A DNA stretch of 64,000 nucleotides from Cryptomeria japonica (Eukaryota > Streptophyta > Pinopsida > Cupressales > Cupressaceae), in the NCBI RefSeq assembly GCF_030272615.1, contig NC_081411.1, positions 43,825,017-43,889,016 of the forward strand. Direction: 5' to 3'. A program made the translations under genes and the position numbers. The stretch's first letter is position 1; every line of letters starts with the position of its first letter. Under the pieces are notes generated by a model that saw only the letters and a program-made list of their open reading frames with translations, did no database searches and had not been told where the DNA came from. This document shows, piece by piece, positions 45,015 to 56,822 of the stretch.

Positions 45015-46671
45015 AATTTTATATTTAAGTCGATAGGCTTTTAGTGGGGGCTTTTGCCCGCTGAAGTGTAAGACATTCCGACGAGCATTGATTTTCGGTG
45101 CCCGACAGATTTTTCTCGACGAGCGAGACGTGTTTGCGGCGACGACACGTGGGCAATTCGATTTTGCCTTAGATTGTGTCGTGTGTATTGCACGAATCTT
45201 GGAGAAGTGGCGAACGGTAAAATGAATGGCAATGGAAACCTGTTAACCCTAACCTGTCATTCCCTCGTGTTTTATTTTTCGGTCCTCATTTTTTTGTGAA
45301 TTGCTTTTGCTTTGCAATTTTTTGGTTGCTTAGGGTTTACGAACAGTGATGGATACGAAATGAAAATTGGTTAACCCTAATCTGTCATTTTCTTGTCTCT
45401 ATTTTTCGGCCCTCATTTTCCTGTGAATTTTTGTTGCTCTGCAAGTTTGCAGTTGATTTGTTCTGCAAGTTTTCAGTCATTTTTTGTCATTTTCTTCTGT
45501 TTTGTTTTCTGTCATTTTCTTCTCTTTTGTTTCCGGTCATTTTCGGTAATTTTCTGTCATTTTGTTTTGTTTTGTTTTCCGGTCCTCATTTTCGCGTGAA
45601 TTGTTTTGGGTTTGTAAGTTTTCATTTCATTATGGTTTAAATAAAAACTGCTTAACCCTAATCTGTCATTTTCTTCACTTTTGTTTTCTACTCCTCATTT
45701 TCGTGTGAATTGTTTTTGCTCTGCAAGTTTTTGGTTTACTAGGGTTTACTTTGCTCGGTTTCTTGGGTTCATTAAGCTTTTGTTCTTCAGTTGTGACTAC
45801 ATTTAGTGAATGCATTATACCCCAGGTTTGTTCGCTTGATTAAGGTTGCATTCTTCGGCTGCGAGTGCATTTGGTGAATGCATTACAGTGGTTGCAAGTG
45901 AGTTTTTTTTACTGGTTAATCCTAATCTACAATTTTCTTCTCTTTTGTTTCCTGGTCCTAATTTTCCCGTGAATTGTTTTTGCTCTACAGGTTTCCAATT
46001 GATTAGGGTTTTGTTCTTCGACTGGGAGTGCTTTTGGTGAATACATTACCATGATTTGAGGTTAAATTTTTTAACTCCTTAACCCTAAATTGTTTTTCCT
46101 TTGTAAGTGCTTTTACAGTTTGTAATTTTCAGAATCTAACAAGTCACTTCAATTTTTGTTTGTTTTACTTTGTTTATTAGGGTTTCGTGGTGGTTGAGGT
46201 GCAATATTTTAACCCCCATTAACAAGGTTTGTGAAAATCGGTGGGAGAGGAAGTGAAAGTGGCAAGAGACATTCCCAAGTAAGTTTTCAAACTGATATGT
46301 TTTATCCTAATCTGTGATTTTCTTCTTTTTTGTTTCCCGGTCCTAATTTTCCTATGAATTGTTTTTGCTCTGTAGGTTTCTGGTTGATTAGGGTTTCGTT
46401 CTTCGGTTGGGAGTGCTTTTGGTGAATACATTAGCGTGGTTGGAGGCGAATTTTTTTAACTCCTAACCCAAAATTATTTTTCCTTTGTAAGTGCTTTTAC
46501 AGTTTGTAATTTTCGCAATCTAACAGGTCACTTCAATTTTTGTTTGTTTTCCTTTGTTTATTAGGGTTTCATGGTGGTTGAGGTGCAATATTTTAACCCC
46601 CATTAACAAGATTTATGAAAGTCGATGGGAGACGAAGTAGAAGTGGCAAGAGACATTCCCAAGTAAGTTTT
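45015..46671 (+). other. Host-like 5' gene region with tandem duplicated modules
   Basis: A locally CpG-rich stretch (45030-45230) is followed by repeated modules sharing aaccctaatctgtcattttctt, ggtcctcattttc, gtgaattgtttttgctct and agggttt. The last two copies are about 384 bp each (45910-46291 and 46294-46671). Each ends with an exon-like piece; in the second, atgggagacgaagtagaagt begins a possible MGDEVEVARDIPK followed by a good splice donor (caa|gtaagt). In the first copy the ATG is GTG. Pyrimidine-rich ttttgctctgcag-like acceptors recur in each copy. This may be a promoter and first exon of a host gene, cut at 46672 by element T. The gene is not identifiable. Confidence 0.4.
45910..46671 (+). 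repeat. Two tandem copies of a ~384-bp module
   Basis: aagtgcttttacagtttgta occurs at 46105 and 46489, and ccccattaacaag and agtggcaagagacattccca recur at the same spacing. Similarity stops exactly at 46672, where the T LTR begins. Confidence 0.85.
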
Positions 46672-47875
46672 TGTGTCGACTTGAATTTCATCATCAAAAT
46701 ACTACCTACAACATGTTAGTTTCACAAAATACAAAGGAAATGCTACAGGAAATCCAAACTCAACCAATAAAACTACATTAAATACATAAAAAATAAAAAT
46801 TCTATTATTACCTTCATGATTTATGTCTCATTGTGTCCTAACTCCAACTGTTCTTGGTTGCAGATGGTGTGCTCTCAGACAAGCACTGATAGCTTCCAAG
46901 ATGGCATATGAAGAATGGACTGATAACTAATAGTTAACTGATACTATGATATGCAATGCTAAATGACTATGCTAAAATGATTATGCTAAATTATTATGTT
47001 ATTTGCTTCAAGATTAAAACTCACGGATGCATAAGTTTTCACAAATGATTAGCTTTGAAAATTCACTTGAAGACTAATTTGAAGACTAACTCTCTCTCAA
47101 CTCAAACTCCTGATTTTATAGACCTTGAGAGGATAAGATGGTGTGGTCTAGATCAATGGTCATGATCAGATTTGCAGATTTGGATGGTTGTGAGCAAAGG
47201 TGAAGGTTGAGAGAAAGGAGGAAGGAGAAGACAAGTGTCACTCATCTCACCTTGACTGGGTTGTTGACTGAGGGAATCTAGGGATGGTTGGAGAAGATTT
47301 AGGCATGAGAGGACAAGTGGACTCAAGTCCTTCCTAAGATGTAGGGATGTTAGAGAGAATATAGAAGAAGGTTATGAAATATATGTACGTACATAATATT
47401 TCATTAAATTTGGAAGTTGAAGATAAGTGGCTAATAAATGATTTATTTATTTTAATTTTGTTGAATTAATTTAGCCACATGATGGATGAGTTGGAAAAGG
47501 GAAGATGAAGTGGAGATGGAAGGTGAGTTGGAAATGAAATTAAATAATTTAGGAAATCATTTAATATTTTGAGACTATAGAATAGAAGAATAACCATTGG
47601 ATATTAGATATTCGAATCATTAGAGGAGATAATTAAATATTAGATATTTAATTAATTGATCATAAGAATAATTAAGTATTAGATATTTAATTAATTAGAG
47701 GAATAGGATAGATGAATTAATTAATAAAATATTTCAATTAAATTAATTAATAGAAAGACACGAAATGAATTAAATAAATTAATCTTTTCAAATTAACTAT
47801 TTAATAGAAGAATAAATATTAAATAAATATAAAATATTTATTTAATTGCTCATAGCCAATTTTTATGTGCATACA
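46672..47875 (-). repeat. Element T 3' LTR (1204 bp)
   Basis: On the minus strand it starts TGTATGCACATAAAA just after a polypurine tract and ends GTCGACACA. The end was placed by comparing the 384-bp host repeats: the second copy stops matching the first precisely at 46672. Very AT-rich promoter half. Confidence 0.75.
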
Positions 47876-47890
47876 TTTTGCCCCTCTTTG
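47876..47890 (-). other. Element T polypurine tract
   Basis: Minus-strand caaagaggggcaaaa next to the LTR start. Confidence 0.8.
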
Positions 47891-48387
47891 AAATGATGTC
47901 AAGACAACATTGTTTCAAAGATTAAATCAAGTCTCGATAGTGTGCCTGATAGAGATAAAAATCCTGATTGTGTGCCCCCTCGGGAGATTGATTGTGAATT
48001 TGTTGAATAATTTTGATAAGCGATTGATCTCACGATAATTGAAAAGGTTCATCAATTAAATTTATTCATAAAAAATAAATATAATTGCCCCATTGAAAAA
48101 CATTAATTACCCTGCCAAATAGGAAATATAAAATTAACCAAAGTTAATCTTATTTTCATTTGTATCCTTGTCAGCTTTGTGAAGAAATTGTCTTGGTGAG
48201 GTGGCAAAATGGTGATCTCGTTGGAGAACCATTGATTTGAGCGTGTTCAACAATATCAGCGACCTCTTGAGTATGGGTATCCGGTATGTATCTTATCCCA
48301 AATTTCTCGCAACTTATCGTTTGATTTTTCATATTTGTTTAGTACCTTTTTGGCTATTTTTGAATTTTTTGATTTTCAGAATTGTGT

Positions 48388-48681
48388 TTAGCGTTTTTGC
48401 TTTCTATTTTAGCGCTTTTGCATTTAAAGTTAGCGCATATGATAAGTTTAGCGCATATGCTCATTTTGTTAGCACATGTGTGATGTATGTTAGCGTTTTT
48501 ACTTGGTCAGCACTTTTGCTCTCAGTGTTTACGCTTTGGATGCTTAAAACAACACTTTTGTTCATTTCACGCATATGCTCGAAGGTTTAGCGCTTTTGTT
48601 AAAAAGGTTCATGCATATGTATGATTTAGCGCCTGCGTTCAATAGAATAGCGCTTTTGTTCAAAGGATTAGCACTTTTGCT
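48388..48681 (+). repeat. Array of about 15 degenerate TTAGCGC-type motifs
   Basis: Copies of (t)agcgc(a/t)t(a/t)tg(c/t) at 48388, 48410, 48431, 48448, 48469, 48490, 48508, 48529, 48550, 48568, 48587, 48610, 48626, 48647 and 48668, about 20 bp apart. Two alternating cores are seen, cgcttttgc and cgcatatgc. Lies about 430 bp upstream of the antisense plant-mobile-domain gene. Confidence 0.7.
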
Positions 48682-49089
48682 TCTAATGAATGTGTTTGAT
48701 GTATTTCATAGTAAAAAAAATCACTTTAATGATTAGATTTAGGCATTTTGATGTGCAATTATGATGAATAGGTACTTGATTGTTTGATTTGATAATGTTG
48801 ATTGATAGGATAAATGATTGATCGATTTGATTTGATTGGATAGAGTAGCTCTAAGAAACTGATTTAGTTTCTAATGAAGAGCATAGCAGAGTTTGATTGA
48901 ACTCAATGATTGATAAAAAACCATGATTGATAGGTTTAATTTGATTTGATAGCCTGATTTTCTTCATGTGAAAAGATTTACCAATTGTTGTTGTTAGAGA
49001 TTAGCGATCTCTTTGATTTGATAGATAGATGAATGATGATCGAATTCTCTTTGTAAATAGGAGAAACTTGATGTTCTCCAGTGTCAGGA
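48682..49089 (+). other. Stretch between motif array and antisense gene
   Basis: AT-rich with many tgattga/tgatttga strings; may be leader or promoter of the antisense gene. No coding signal. Confidence 0.4.
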
Positions 49090-49114
49090 GAAATTCTCGG
49101 CGATATGACACTTA

Positions 49115-51163
49115 GTGCTAGAGCTTACACAGGCAGAGGTGAGACATATAGATGCCTGCGGATTACGGCACTTGTTATACATGCCTGATATTACCCATAA
49201 TAGGGGATTGTTGATAGTGTTAGCCAAGAGATGGCATAGCAAGCATAACACTTTCCACCTGCCCACGGGTGAGATTAGTGTGACGCTTGAGGATGTCTAC
49301 AGGATTCTCCACATCCTAGTGACCGATGAGTTAATTCAGTATGATTTTCAGGATCATGGAGGGACAGAGGCATGCAGAGCCGTATTTGGTGATGAGAGCA
49401 TTTTGAGAGGAGAGATCCGATGGAAGGATATGATTATGTATTACGAGACTCTCCATGTAATTCTTGCAGGTTTGATTGGGGGATTTATTTGTCCAGATAG
49501 GAGATCTCGAGGTTTTGTTGTTGGTTGGGGTGAGATTCTTCAGAGCATGATGCAGCATCGGACTCAATATGCGTGGGGTGTTTGCATGCTTGCTCATTTG
49601 TATCATGATCTTCATCAGGTTTTTTCGATGATGGTGCTAGTCTGTCGACAGGATGCACACTTTTGCAAATCTGGTGCTGGGAGCACATTGTTATTACTTG
49701 GCCTATTCATCATAGAGTTTGTGGTGAGAGACAACCATATGTTTATCTGTATGCAGGTATCCTTACTCAGCATAAGTTGGGTAAGATGGAGTATTGGTGT
49801 TGGGTTCTTGATTCACTAGATAGTGTTATTTGGTGACCTTATATCGATTGTGAGCCATGGATGGATGATGCACATATATTACCATTTATTATGCAGAGTA
49901 GATATCTCATTGGTCAGACTCCATTCATTGTTGAGAGACAGTTGATTAGTTGCATTTTGAGACAGTTTGGTATCATTCAGCCTATGCCTAGTGGTGTCAC
50001 GATATATGCACGATGGTATAGAGATAGGTGAGATTGGGGACCTTCTTTGTCGTTTGAGTTAGCACGTGCAAAGTTTCTGGCTACTCCTAGGGTAGCTTAT
50101 GATATGAGATTGCACATTCTTGATCTTGGGGTTACTGCAGATTATGCTCAGTACATATTGGCACACTCATTTCCTCATATTAATGATCCAGCAGATCCTC
50201 CTCCTAGCTCAGGAGATGAGGATGATGATTCAGATGATCCAGTTATCAGGAGACAGAGATGGAGACGAGAGCTTAGAGTTTCTCAGGAGGCTAGAGGGGA
50301 TGGAGATGAGGGAGGAGATGGAGGTGGTGGCCATAAGAGACCTGGACGGAGAGGAGTGTGATTGAGAGTCTGTGGAGGACCATTTGGACTAGTTGGCAAG
50401 ATTGGGAAACCGCTTCCTATGGGTGGGAGAGAGGTTGGATGGATTGGGAGGGATACTGGTAGGGCAAGGATGAGATCACCGAGAGGGTTGCCATTGACAG
50501 GAGTAGGCAAGATGATTGGACTGGATGGGCATTGTGGGAGAGGTATTGATTTTGGTTAGATTTAGCCAGACCCTAGGGTTATTGCAGCACATGGTGGAGA
50601 GGATGAGGATCCAGAGGATCATGTTCCACTCATTAGACGATGGGTTTTGAGAGCTACTCAAACTGAGATTCTAGTAGGTGGACAAGGAGGTGGAGATGAG
50701 GGTATTGGGGTTCATGTGCCACAACGGGATGTGCTAGAGCAAGATGTGCTAAAGTAGGAGACCATTGATAGTCTCAGAGCATAGATAGATCAACTTAGAG
50801 CACAGATACAAACACTCGTGACAGAGAGAGACACAGTTGTTAGGAGACAATAGGATACTCAAGGCCTTCTTGATCACATTCAGCAGGTTGGATCGGGCAC
50901 TCTCTCAGCTGATACTGTTAGAGCACTAGTTCGGGTCGAGAAGGAGACTTCCCGTTGGTGACGATTATATGAGGATTTAGTCGCAAAGAGCCAGAGAGAA
51001 GGTAGTTATCATAGCACTGTGAGGATGGATACTAGCAGCGGTGGAGTCATGCGACCTCCTCAGAGGAGTGGTGATCATGGGAGATAGGCATCTGGAGGAT
51101 CTTCTCGCCCATAGCCACAGAGATGGATTGAGTCAGGTGGTAGTGGTACAGGACGGCCTTGAC
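49115..51163 (+). pseudogene. Plant mobile domain (PMD) gene carried antisense in element T (broken)
   Basis: Opposite in strand to T. The first frame (49115-49819) has the PMD hallmarks HIDACGLRHLLYMPD, AKRWHSKHNTFHLPTGE and VTLEDVYRILHI. After a frameshift near 49750 the domain continues with YAGILTQHKLGKMEYWCWVL, MDDAHILPFIMQSRYLIGQT and VTIYARWYRDR. It then passes into a disordered Asp/Gly/Arg-rich region (50047-50361) and a helical tail with DQLRAQIQTLVTERD. PMD proteins (MAIN/MAIL1 relatives) occur in plant nuclei and in several transposons. In-frame stops near 49842, 50030, 50361 and 50558 make it non-functional. Start chosen at the first ATG before the domain. Confidence 0.75.
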
Positions 51164-51179
51164 TTGACTTTGTATTGAT

Positions 51180-52860
51180 GAGGCATCTGTACTTTTGATC
51201 TGATATCATTTTATATTGGAACTTTCATTATTTTATGATGATCTATATGCAGACATGGACTCTATATGATGATGATCTTTATTATGCATGTTATTCTATT
51301 TTATGATGATCTATATGCATTGATTATATGGATGCAGTGATTACATGGATGATGTGTTGATCTATTTTTCTTCATTATGATGATGTTTTATATGATGATG
51401 CAATGATAAATGCTTTTGATTTTTTATTTTGATGACCTTAGATGCAACTGAAAATGATTACTAACTTAAACGATGCAAATGCAATGATCTATATGGAAAT
51501 GCAAATGAATGATTATGCAATATGTTATTCAAATGTTTTTTATTTTTTTATATGTAATGCTTATAATGATTATGAATCTAAGTGCAAAGATGCAACTAAA
51601 TGATCTTTAATGAAATGATAATGCAAATAATAATGATGATACACTACATGATTAATGAAATGCACTTAATTGAATGCAAACTAATGCAATGATTAAAATG
51701 CAACTAAATGAAATGGATGATGATTAAAATGATTCTAAAAATGAATGCACCTACAATGATCAAATGCAAATTGTTTTTGTTTGTCTAAGTATACTCAATC
51801 TTTGTTCGTGACCGTTGATCTATGAATGAAATGAAATGCTTATAATGCAACTAAAATTGAATGCTTATAATGCAGATGAATAATGAGCTAATCTAAAAAT
51901 GATCTAACTAAAAATGATACTGCCATTCTTCATATGTTATCTTGTAACAGTGCTTGATTTCATCATTGAGCTTTAAAATGTTGTAAGAAAATACAAGCAA
52001 CTTGACATAATGATTCAAGATGACCCAAGTATTTCTTACATGGATTTTGATATAGCAAGTTAATACAAGCAACTTGATATAATGAATCAAGTTGACTTGA
52101 GTATTGCTTGCAAAACATACAAGGATTATCTCCTTTCATGCATGACTGAGAAGATCCTCCTTGATCTTTTGTCGATCATATCCTTAGACAAGTACATACT
52201 TTAGTAAGAGATAAACCACAGACAACAATCAAAGAAAAATAATCATGCCCCATCATAGCTTCTCTAGTCATGGACGTCCTTGAGTCACATAGAGTACATG
52301 ATTAGCAATAAAATCAAGATATAAACACTGAATCTTGCATGTCATTCACATGTTCTCGTGGTCATTAACTGATATAATCATCTTGATGAATGATCTTTGC
52401 TAATCCTTTATTACTTGTTGGTTGATTCTTCATTTTTTGAGTTTCACGATTCAGTTATTTTAAAACACCTTGATCTTTGTTGCTTTGTTGCTCGTTGTCT
52501 ATTTCAAAACCCTAGGTGTTTTTGGTTTTCCTAAGTTTTTCAAATGTTTTGGATTTTCAAAGATTCAACAGATCACCTTAGCAAAAGGAATTAGGATTTT
52601 TCCCCCAGTGGAAACAAAAATTTATTATGGATGTTTGAATTGATCAAGATCCAAACCATGGTGAGATGTAAATGCAGATTGATTGATTCTGATAAAATCT
52701 AAGATAGTGACGACAACAAGTACGTCAAAAATTGATAATTGTTGGTAAGCTGCATACTAAATGGTTCAGAGCAACAGACATGAAAGATGGAATGGATAAA
52801 CTAAGATAGATGGAAGCGATAGATGTGATAGGATGGAGTAGATAGGTGTGCAAAGCGATC
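51180..52860. other. Low-complexity A/T and atgatg-rich part of element T 3' region
   Basis: Dominated by atgatgat, aaatgcaa and ctaaatgaa strings. Two near copies of atacaagcaacttgayataatga at about 51991 and 52061 are about 70 bp apart. No gene seen on either strand. Confidence 0.5.
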
Positions 52861-52923
52861 TCATAGATGGAGGAACTTACTTTTTAGATAGCACCTATTT
52901 ACCACGTTTTCACCATCTAAATT

Positions 52924-53020
52924 TATTGCATTTTTCTCTCTTTTTCTTCTTCTTCTTCTTTTTTTTTTCACTGTTTTATGCTTTTTAGGGATTTTCTGAT
53001 TTTCTGATTTTCTGATTTTT
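52924..53020. repeat. Simple repeats (ttc)n and (tgattttc)n
   Basis: tcttcttcttctt at about 52940-52960 and three gattttctgattttct units at about 52990-53015. Confidence 0.75.
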
Positions 53021-53045
53021 ACTGATTTCTTCAAGACTTTATATC

Positions 53046-54170
53046 TCAAGCATAGAATTTCTTGAGATGGATGGAATTGATAGGTTCATCAAACCAATCA
53101 CCTTTAGGGGTAGATAACTTGCATGCCCCTGAGCCATATGTTGCTACTATGACAAAAGGTCCTAGCCAATTTGGTTCAAATTTACCCTTCTTTTCTCGGT
53201 CTTGCTGATTTCTTGGATTCTCCCTTAGAACTATATCTCCAATCTGAAAAAATGTGTGGCTTGACTATAGAATTATAACTTCTTGCCAGTCTCTGTTGCA
53301 TTTTGGTGACGTTCCTGGATCAGTTCAAGTTCTTGGAGTCTAGAGACTCGTTGTTCTTCCTCTGGTATAAGACCTTTCAAGGAAACTCGTAGAGAAGGTA
53401 TCTCTACTTATACTAGTAATATGGCTTCTGATCCATAGACTAAGCAATATGGAGTTTCCCCCGTAGGTGTGCAGATGCTAGTTCGGTATGCCCAAAGAGC
53501 AGGATTTAGCTGAATGTGTCAGTCTTTTCCATCTTCATTGACTATTTTCTTCAAGATTTTCAAGATAGTTTTGCTTGATGCCTCAGCTTGACCATTTCCT
53601 TGTGGATAATACGGAGTAGAAAACCTATGTTGGATATGAAATTGCTCACATAGTTCCTTCACATCTTGATTCTTAAGTGGTCGTCCATTGTTAGTGATAA
53701 TGGTCATAGGAACTCCATAGTGACAGATTATATAATTCAAGATGAATGATGATATTTGTTTTCCTGACACTTTTGTCAGAGGTACTACTTCAATCCATTT
53801 AGTGAAATATTCAGTAGCAGTCAGAATGAACATATGTCTATTAGAAGATGAAGGATTTATCTTTCCTACCAAATCAAGGCCCCATTGAGAAAATGGCCAT
53901 GATCCGACCATAGGATACAATTCTTGTGCTGGTGCATGAATGAGATTCCCATGGATCTGACATTGTTTGCATGTTTTGGCATATGTGAATGAATCTCTCT
54001 CCATAGTAGTCCAATAGTAACCCATACAAAGAAGTTTCTTAGCCAGTATTAATCCACTTGAGTGTGTGCCACAAATACCTGTGTGAATTTCATTAAGAAC
54101 TTTCTTAGATTCTTCTTGTTCAAGACATCTCAATAAAGTACCATCTAGACCTCGCCTATATAAGGTATCA
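53046..54170 (-). pseudogene. Element T integrase (broken)
   Basis: Zinc region HTGICGTHSSG ... CKQCQIHG gives HHCC. Core: WGLDLVGKI keeps the first Asp, ITNNGRPLK shows Asn where the second catalytic Asp is expected, and GNGQAEASSK keeps the Glu. C-terminal part, in shifted frames at 53046-53518, has NPALWAYRTS, TPTGETPYCLVYGSEA, RVSRLQELELI and FEPNWLGPFVI ... NSIHLKKFY, typical of Tat integrases. Stops at several points; inactive. Confidence 0.87.
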
Positions 54171-54429
54171 ACAATAATAGTATGGCGGGATGACTAACAG
54201 ATAAAATTTCTTCTTTGATTGCGGGATAGGTCGGGAGGAAGGATATTCTCTTTTAAGTATTGATAGGTTTGGTTGTATAAGGATTGACTGATCCCTGATA
54301 GTTGACCAATCATGTAGGTATGTTGGGATTGAATGGTAGGGGTTAAGATATCTTCCATGAGGAACTCATAACGCTATTGATTCTCCCAATTTTGCAAGAG
54401 AGATGTTATTGTAGCCGTTGCATCTGCTA

Positions 54430-55140
54430 CTTTATTCTCATTTATTAGGATTTGAGTAAATGATATTTCTGCAAAGTGTTCTTTAAAGTCTTCTACCAGC
54501 TGTTTGTAGAGCATGAGCTTGTCATCCTTAGTTTGATAATCATCATTTATTTGGTTGATGATAAGCTATGAATCACCATAAACATTTAATTCGTTGATAT
54601 TCCATTCAATAGCCATTTTGAGCCCAATAGTCAATGCTTCATATTCTGCAGTATTGTTTGTGCATGGAAATTGCAGTCTATATGATTTTGGAATTGTATG
54701 TCCCTGAGGTGTGATGAATAAAATTCCTATGCCTAGTCCATATTGTGTATAAGAACCATAAAAGTACGATTCCCAAAATTTTTTACTTACTATCAAAATG
54801 TCTGCATCAAGAAATTCAATGTGCAATGGTATGTTATTTTGTAAAGGAGCTTCAGCTAATTGATCAGCAATGACTTGTCTTTTGATAGCTTTTCGATCAA
54901 CATACTCTATATCAAATTCACTCAGTATCATAACCCATTTGGCTAATCTGTCTGTCAAAGTTGACTTGTTCAACAAATACTTTTGTGGATCTATCTTTGC
55001 TATTAGCTTCACATAATGAGTCAGCATATAATGTCGTAGCTTTTGAGTTGCAAATACAACTGCTAGACATGTCTTCTTTATTGATGTATAATTCAATTCA
55101 TAGCCGACAAGTGTTCTACTGATGTAATATACTGCTCTTT
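54430..55140 (-). pseudogene. Element T RNase H and second (archaeal-type) RNase H (broken)
   Basis: First RNase H: MNYTSIKKTCLAVVFATQKL ... KYLLNKSTLTDRLAKWVMIL, standard for gypsy. It is followed by a second domain: YFYGSYTQYGLGIGILFITP, NTAEYEALTIGLKMAIE and INELNVYGDS. Two RNase H domains in this order are a hallmark of the Tat lineage. The first catalytic Asp of the second domain (usually FDG) is Tyr. A TAG after GDS breaks the frame; coding-like sequence continues to about 54430. Confidence 0.82.
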
Positions 55141-56114
55141 ATTTTCCTTCGTCATCATGTTGAGCTAGTAGAGCACCTAATGATACATTTGTCGCTGAGA
55201 TATAGAGCAATAATGGTTTCTCTTTGGTTGGTGATACCAGTATTGGAGGATTCATGAGATATTCTTTGATTTGCATAAAAGATTCTTCACATTTATGATC
55301 CCATTTGAATGGAACATTCTTATGTAAAAGATGAGTGAATGGATGACATCTATCTGCTAATTGAGAGACAAATCTTCTGATTGATTACAATCTTCCTTGT
55401 AAAGATCGCAATTGACTTATGTTCCTAGGTGACTCCATCTCCATGATGGCTTTTACCTTTTCAAGATCTACTTCAATTCCATGGGCTGATATAATGTACC
55501 CAAGAAGTTTTCCAGAGGTTACTCCAAATGCACATTTCTTTGGATTTAATCTCAACTGATATCTTTCCAGCCTATCAAAGATCTTGCTTAAGATGTTCAA
55601 ATGTTCTTGTCTTGTATGAGATTTTGCAAGTATATCATCTACATAATCTTCCATAAATGTATGCATCATATCATGGAAAATTGTCATCATAGCCCTTTGA
55701 TAAGTCGCTCCTACATTCTTAAGCCCAAATGGCATAATATTCTAGCAATAAGTACCCCATTCACAGGTGAATGTTGTCTTTTCTTGATCCTCAGGGATGA
55801 TTCTTATTTGATTGTATTCCGAGAAGCCATCCATTAATGAAAACATCTCATGCCCTGTTGATAAGTCCACAATTATATCAATGTTGGGTAGTGGGAAATC
55901 ATCTTTGGGACATGCTTTGTTCAAATCTATGAAATCGGTGCAGACTCTTATGCTTTTATCCAACTTTGACACTGGTACAATGCTTGAAACCCATTCTAGA
56001 TAGGCAACAGGTCTTATGAAACCCACATCTAATAGTTTCTTTAGCTCGACTTTTACAAAAAGAGCAATGTGTGGATGCATCTTCCTTAGCTTTTGCTTAA
56101 CTAGTTTTGATTTT
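55141..56114 (-). pseudogene. Element T reverse transcriptase, main part (broken)
   Basis: Starts at the Y insertion with LKSKLVKQKLRKMHP. Then WVSSIVPVSK, RVCTDFIDLNKACPKDDFPL, FSLMDGFSEYNQI with the first catalytic Asp, TTFTCEWGTYC, a stop near 55743, MPFGLKNVGATYQRAM, MEDYVDDILAKS with an intact YVDD box, and NPKKCAFGV. A further stop near 55384 precedes the connection to RNase H. Confidence 0.9.
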
Positions 56115-56119
56115 AAATT
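56115..56119. repeat. Target-site duplication of element Y, left copy (aaatt)
   Basis: Corresponds to aaatc at 60359-60363 with one mismatch. Removing Y and one copy restores a continuous RT reading across the join. Confidence 0.85.
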
Positions 56120-56599
56120 TGTGAGACATGGACCAACTCTGATACCATGTGAGATTTTGCCAAGATCAAGAGGCAATGGAAAGCACAAATAAGAGAGACA
56201 AAATATATGATAGAAATAAACTGTATTCTATCAAGATGAAAATACTAATCAACTGGATCATCAATCATTACATACAATGAATATAAGCCTGCTTATATAG
56301 GTAAGGCTATATGGATATGTGAGCACACAAACATGATATGTGGCTCAATAAGAAACAAGGGTAGGTAGGAAATAGGTGTGGGTAGGTAGGAGAAATAATA
56401 TAATAGTCCACATGAGGTGGATCACCCACTAAATGTGGAGTGTAACAACAAGATCACACCATAAAAAGTGGAAATTCTCCTACACACACTATCCCAATGT
56501 GGCACAAACACCCAAGTGTCTCATACCCAAACTATTATGAAATGCATTTCCTAAGTAAAGTGTAATAATATCCAAGATGAATAATTATTTACACCAACA
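56120..56599 (-). repeat. Element Y 3' LTR (480 bp)
   Basis: Left copy, tgtgagacatggacc ... ttacaccaaca on the plus strand. It includes an internal copy of the primer-site sequence near its left end (minus TGGTATCAGAG, with one base changed afterwards). Confidence 0.93.
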
Positions 56600-56610
56600 C
56601 CCCCCCTTAA
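56600..56610 (-). other. Element Y polypurine tract
   Basis: Minus-strand taaggggggg immediately before the LTR start tgttggtg. Confidence 0.8.
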
Positions 56611-56822
56611 GTGCAACTTAGGGGAATGCACTTAAGTCTACAACGCAACTAAGCAATGCGAGATGGGTCCCGGCTACGAGGCCATGTTAGGTACCCATGT
56701 ACAAATGCAAATGCATAAAAACCAATGCAATGAAATCTCTCACAGAGTGGGGAAAGAGAGAAAAGCCCAATGGGAAAAAACCCTCCCCCAAAAGAGAGAT
56801 GAAAACTAGATACAAAGAACTC

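Noticed and set aside
45393-45640. Open frames rich in Phe/Cys
   Set aside because: Products of the ttttctgtcatttt repeats in the duplicated modules; no start context or conserved motif.
48388-48681. CRISPR-like or regular satellite array
   Set aside because: Units are degenerate, spacers are only about 10 bp and unequal, and the context is a plant retrotransposon.
49115-49819. An independent host gene
   Set aside because: Flanked on both sides by element T parts in proper order (LTR and polypurine tract left, integrase right), so it is more likely carried by T; it is also frameshifted.
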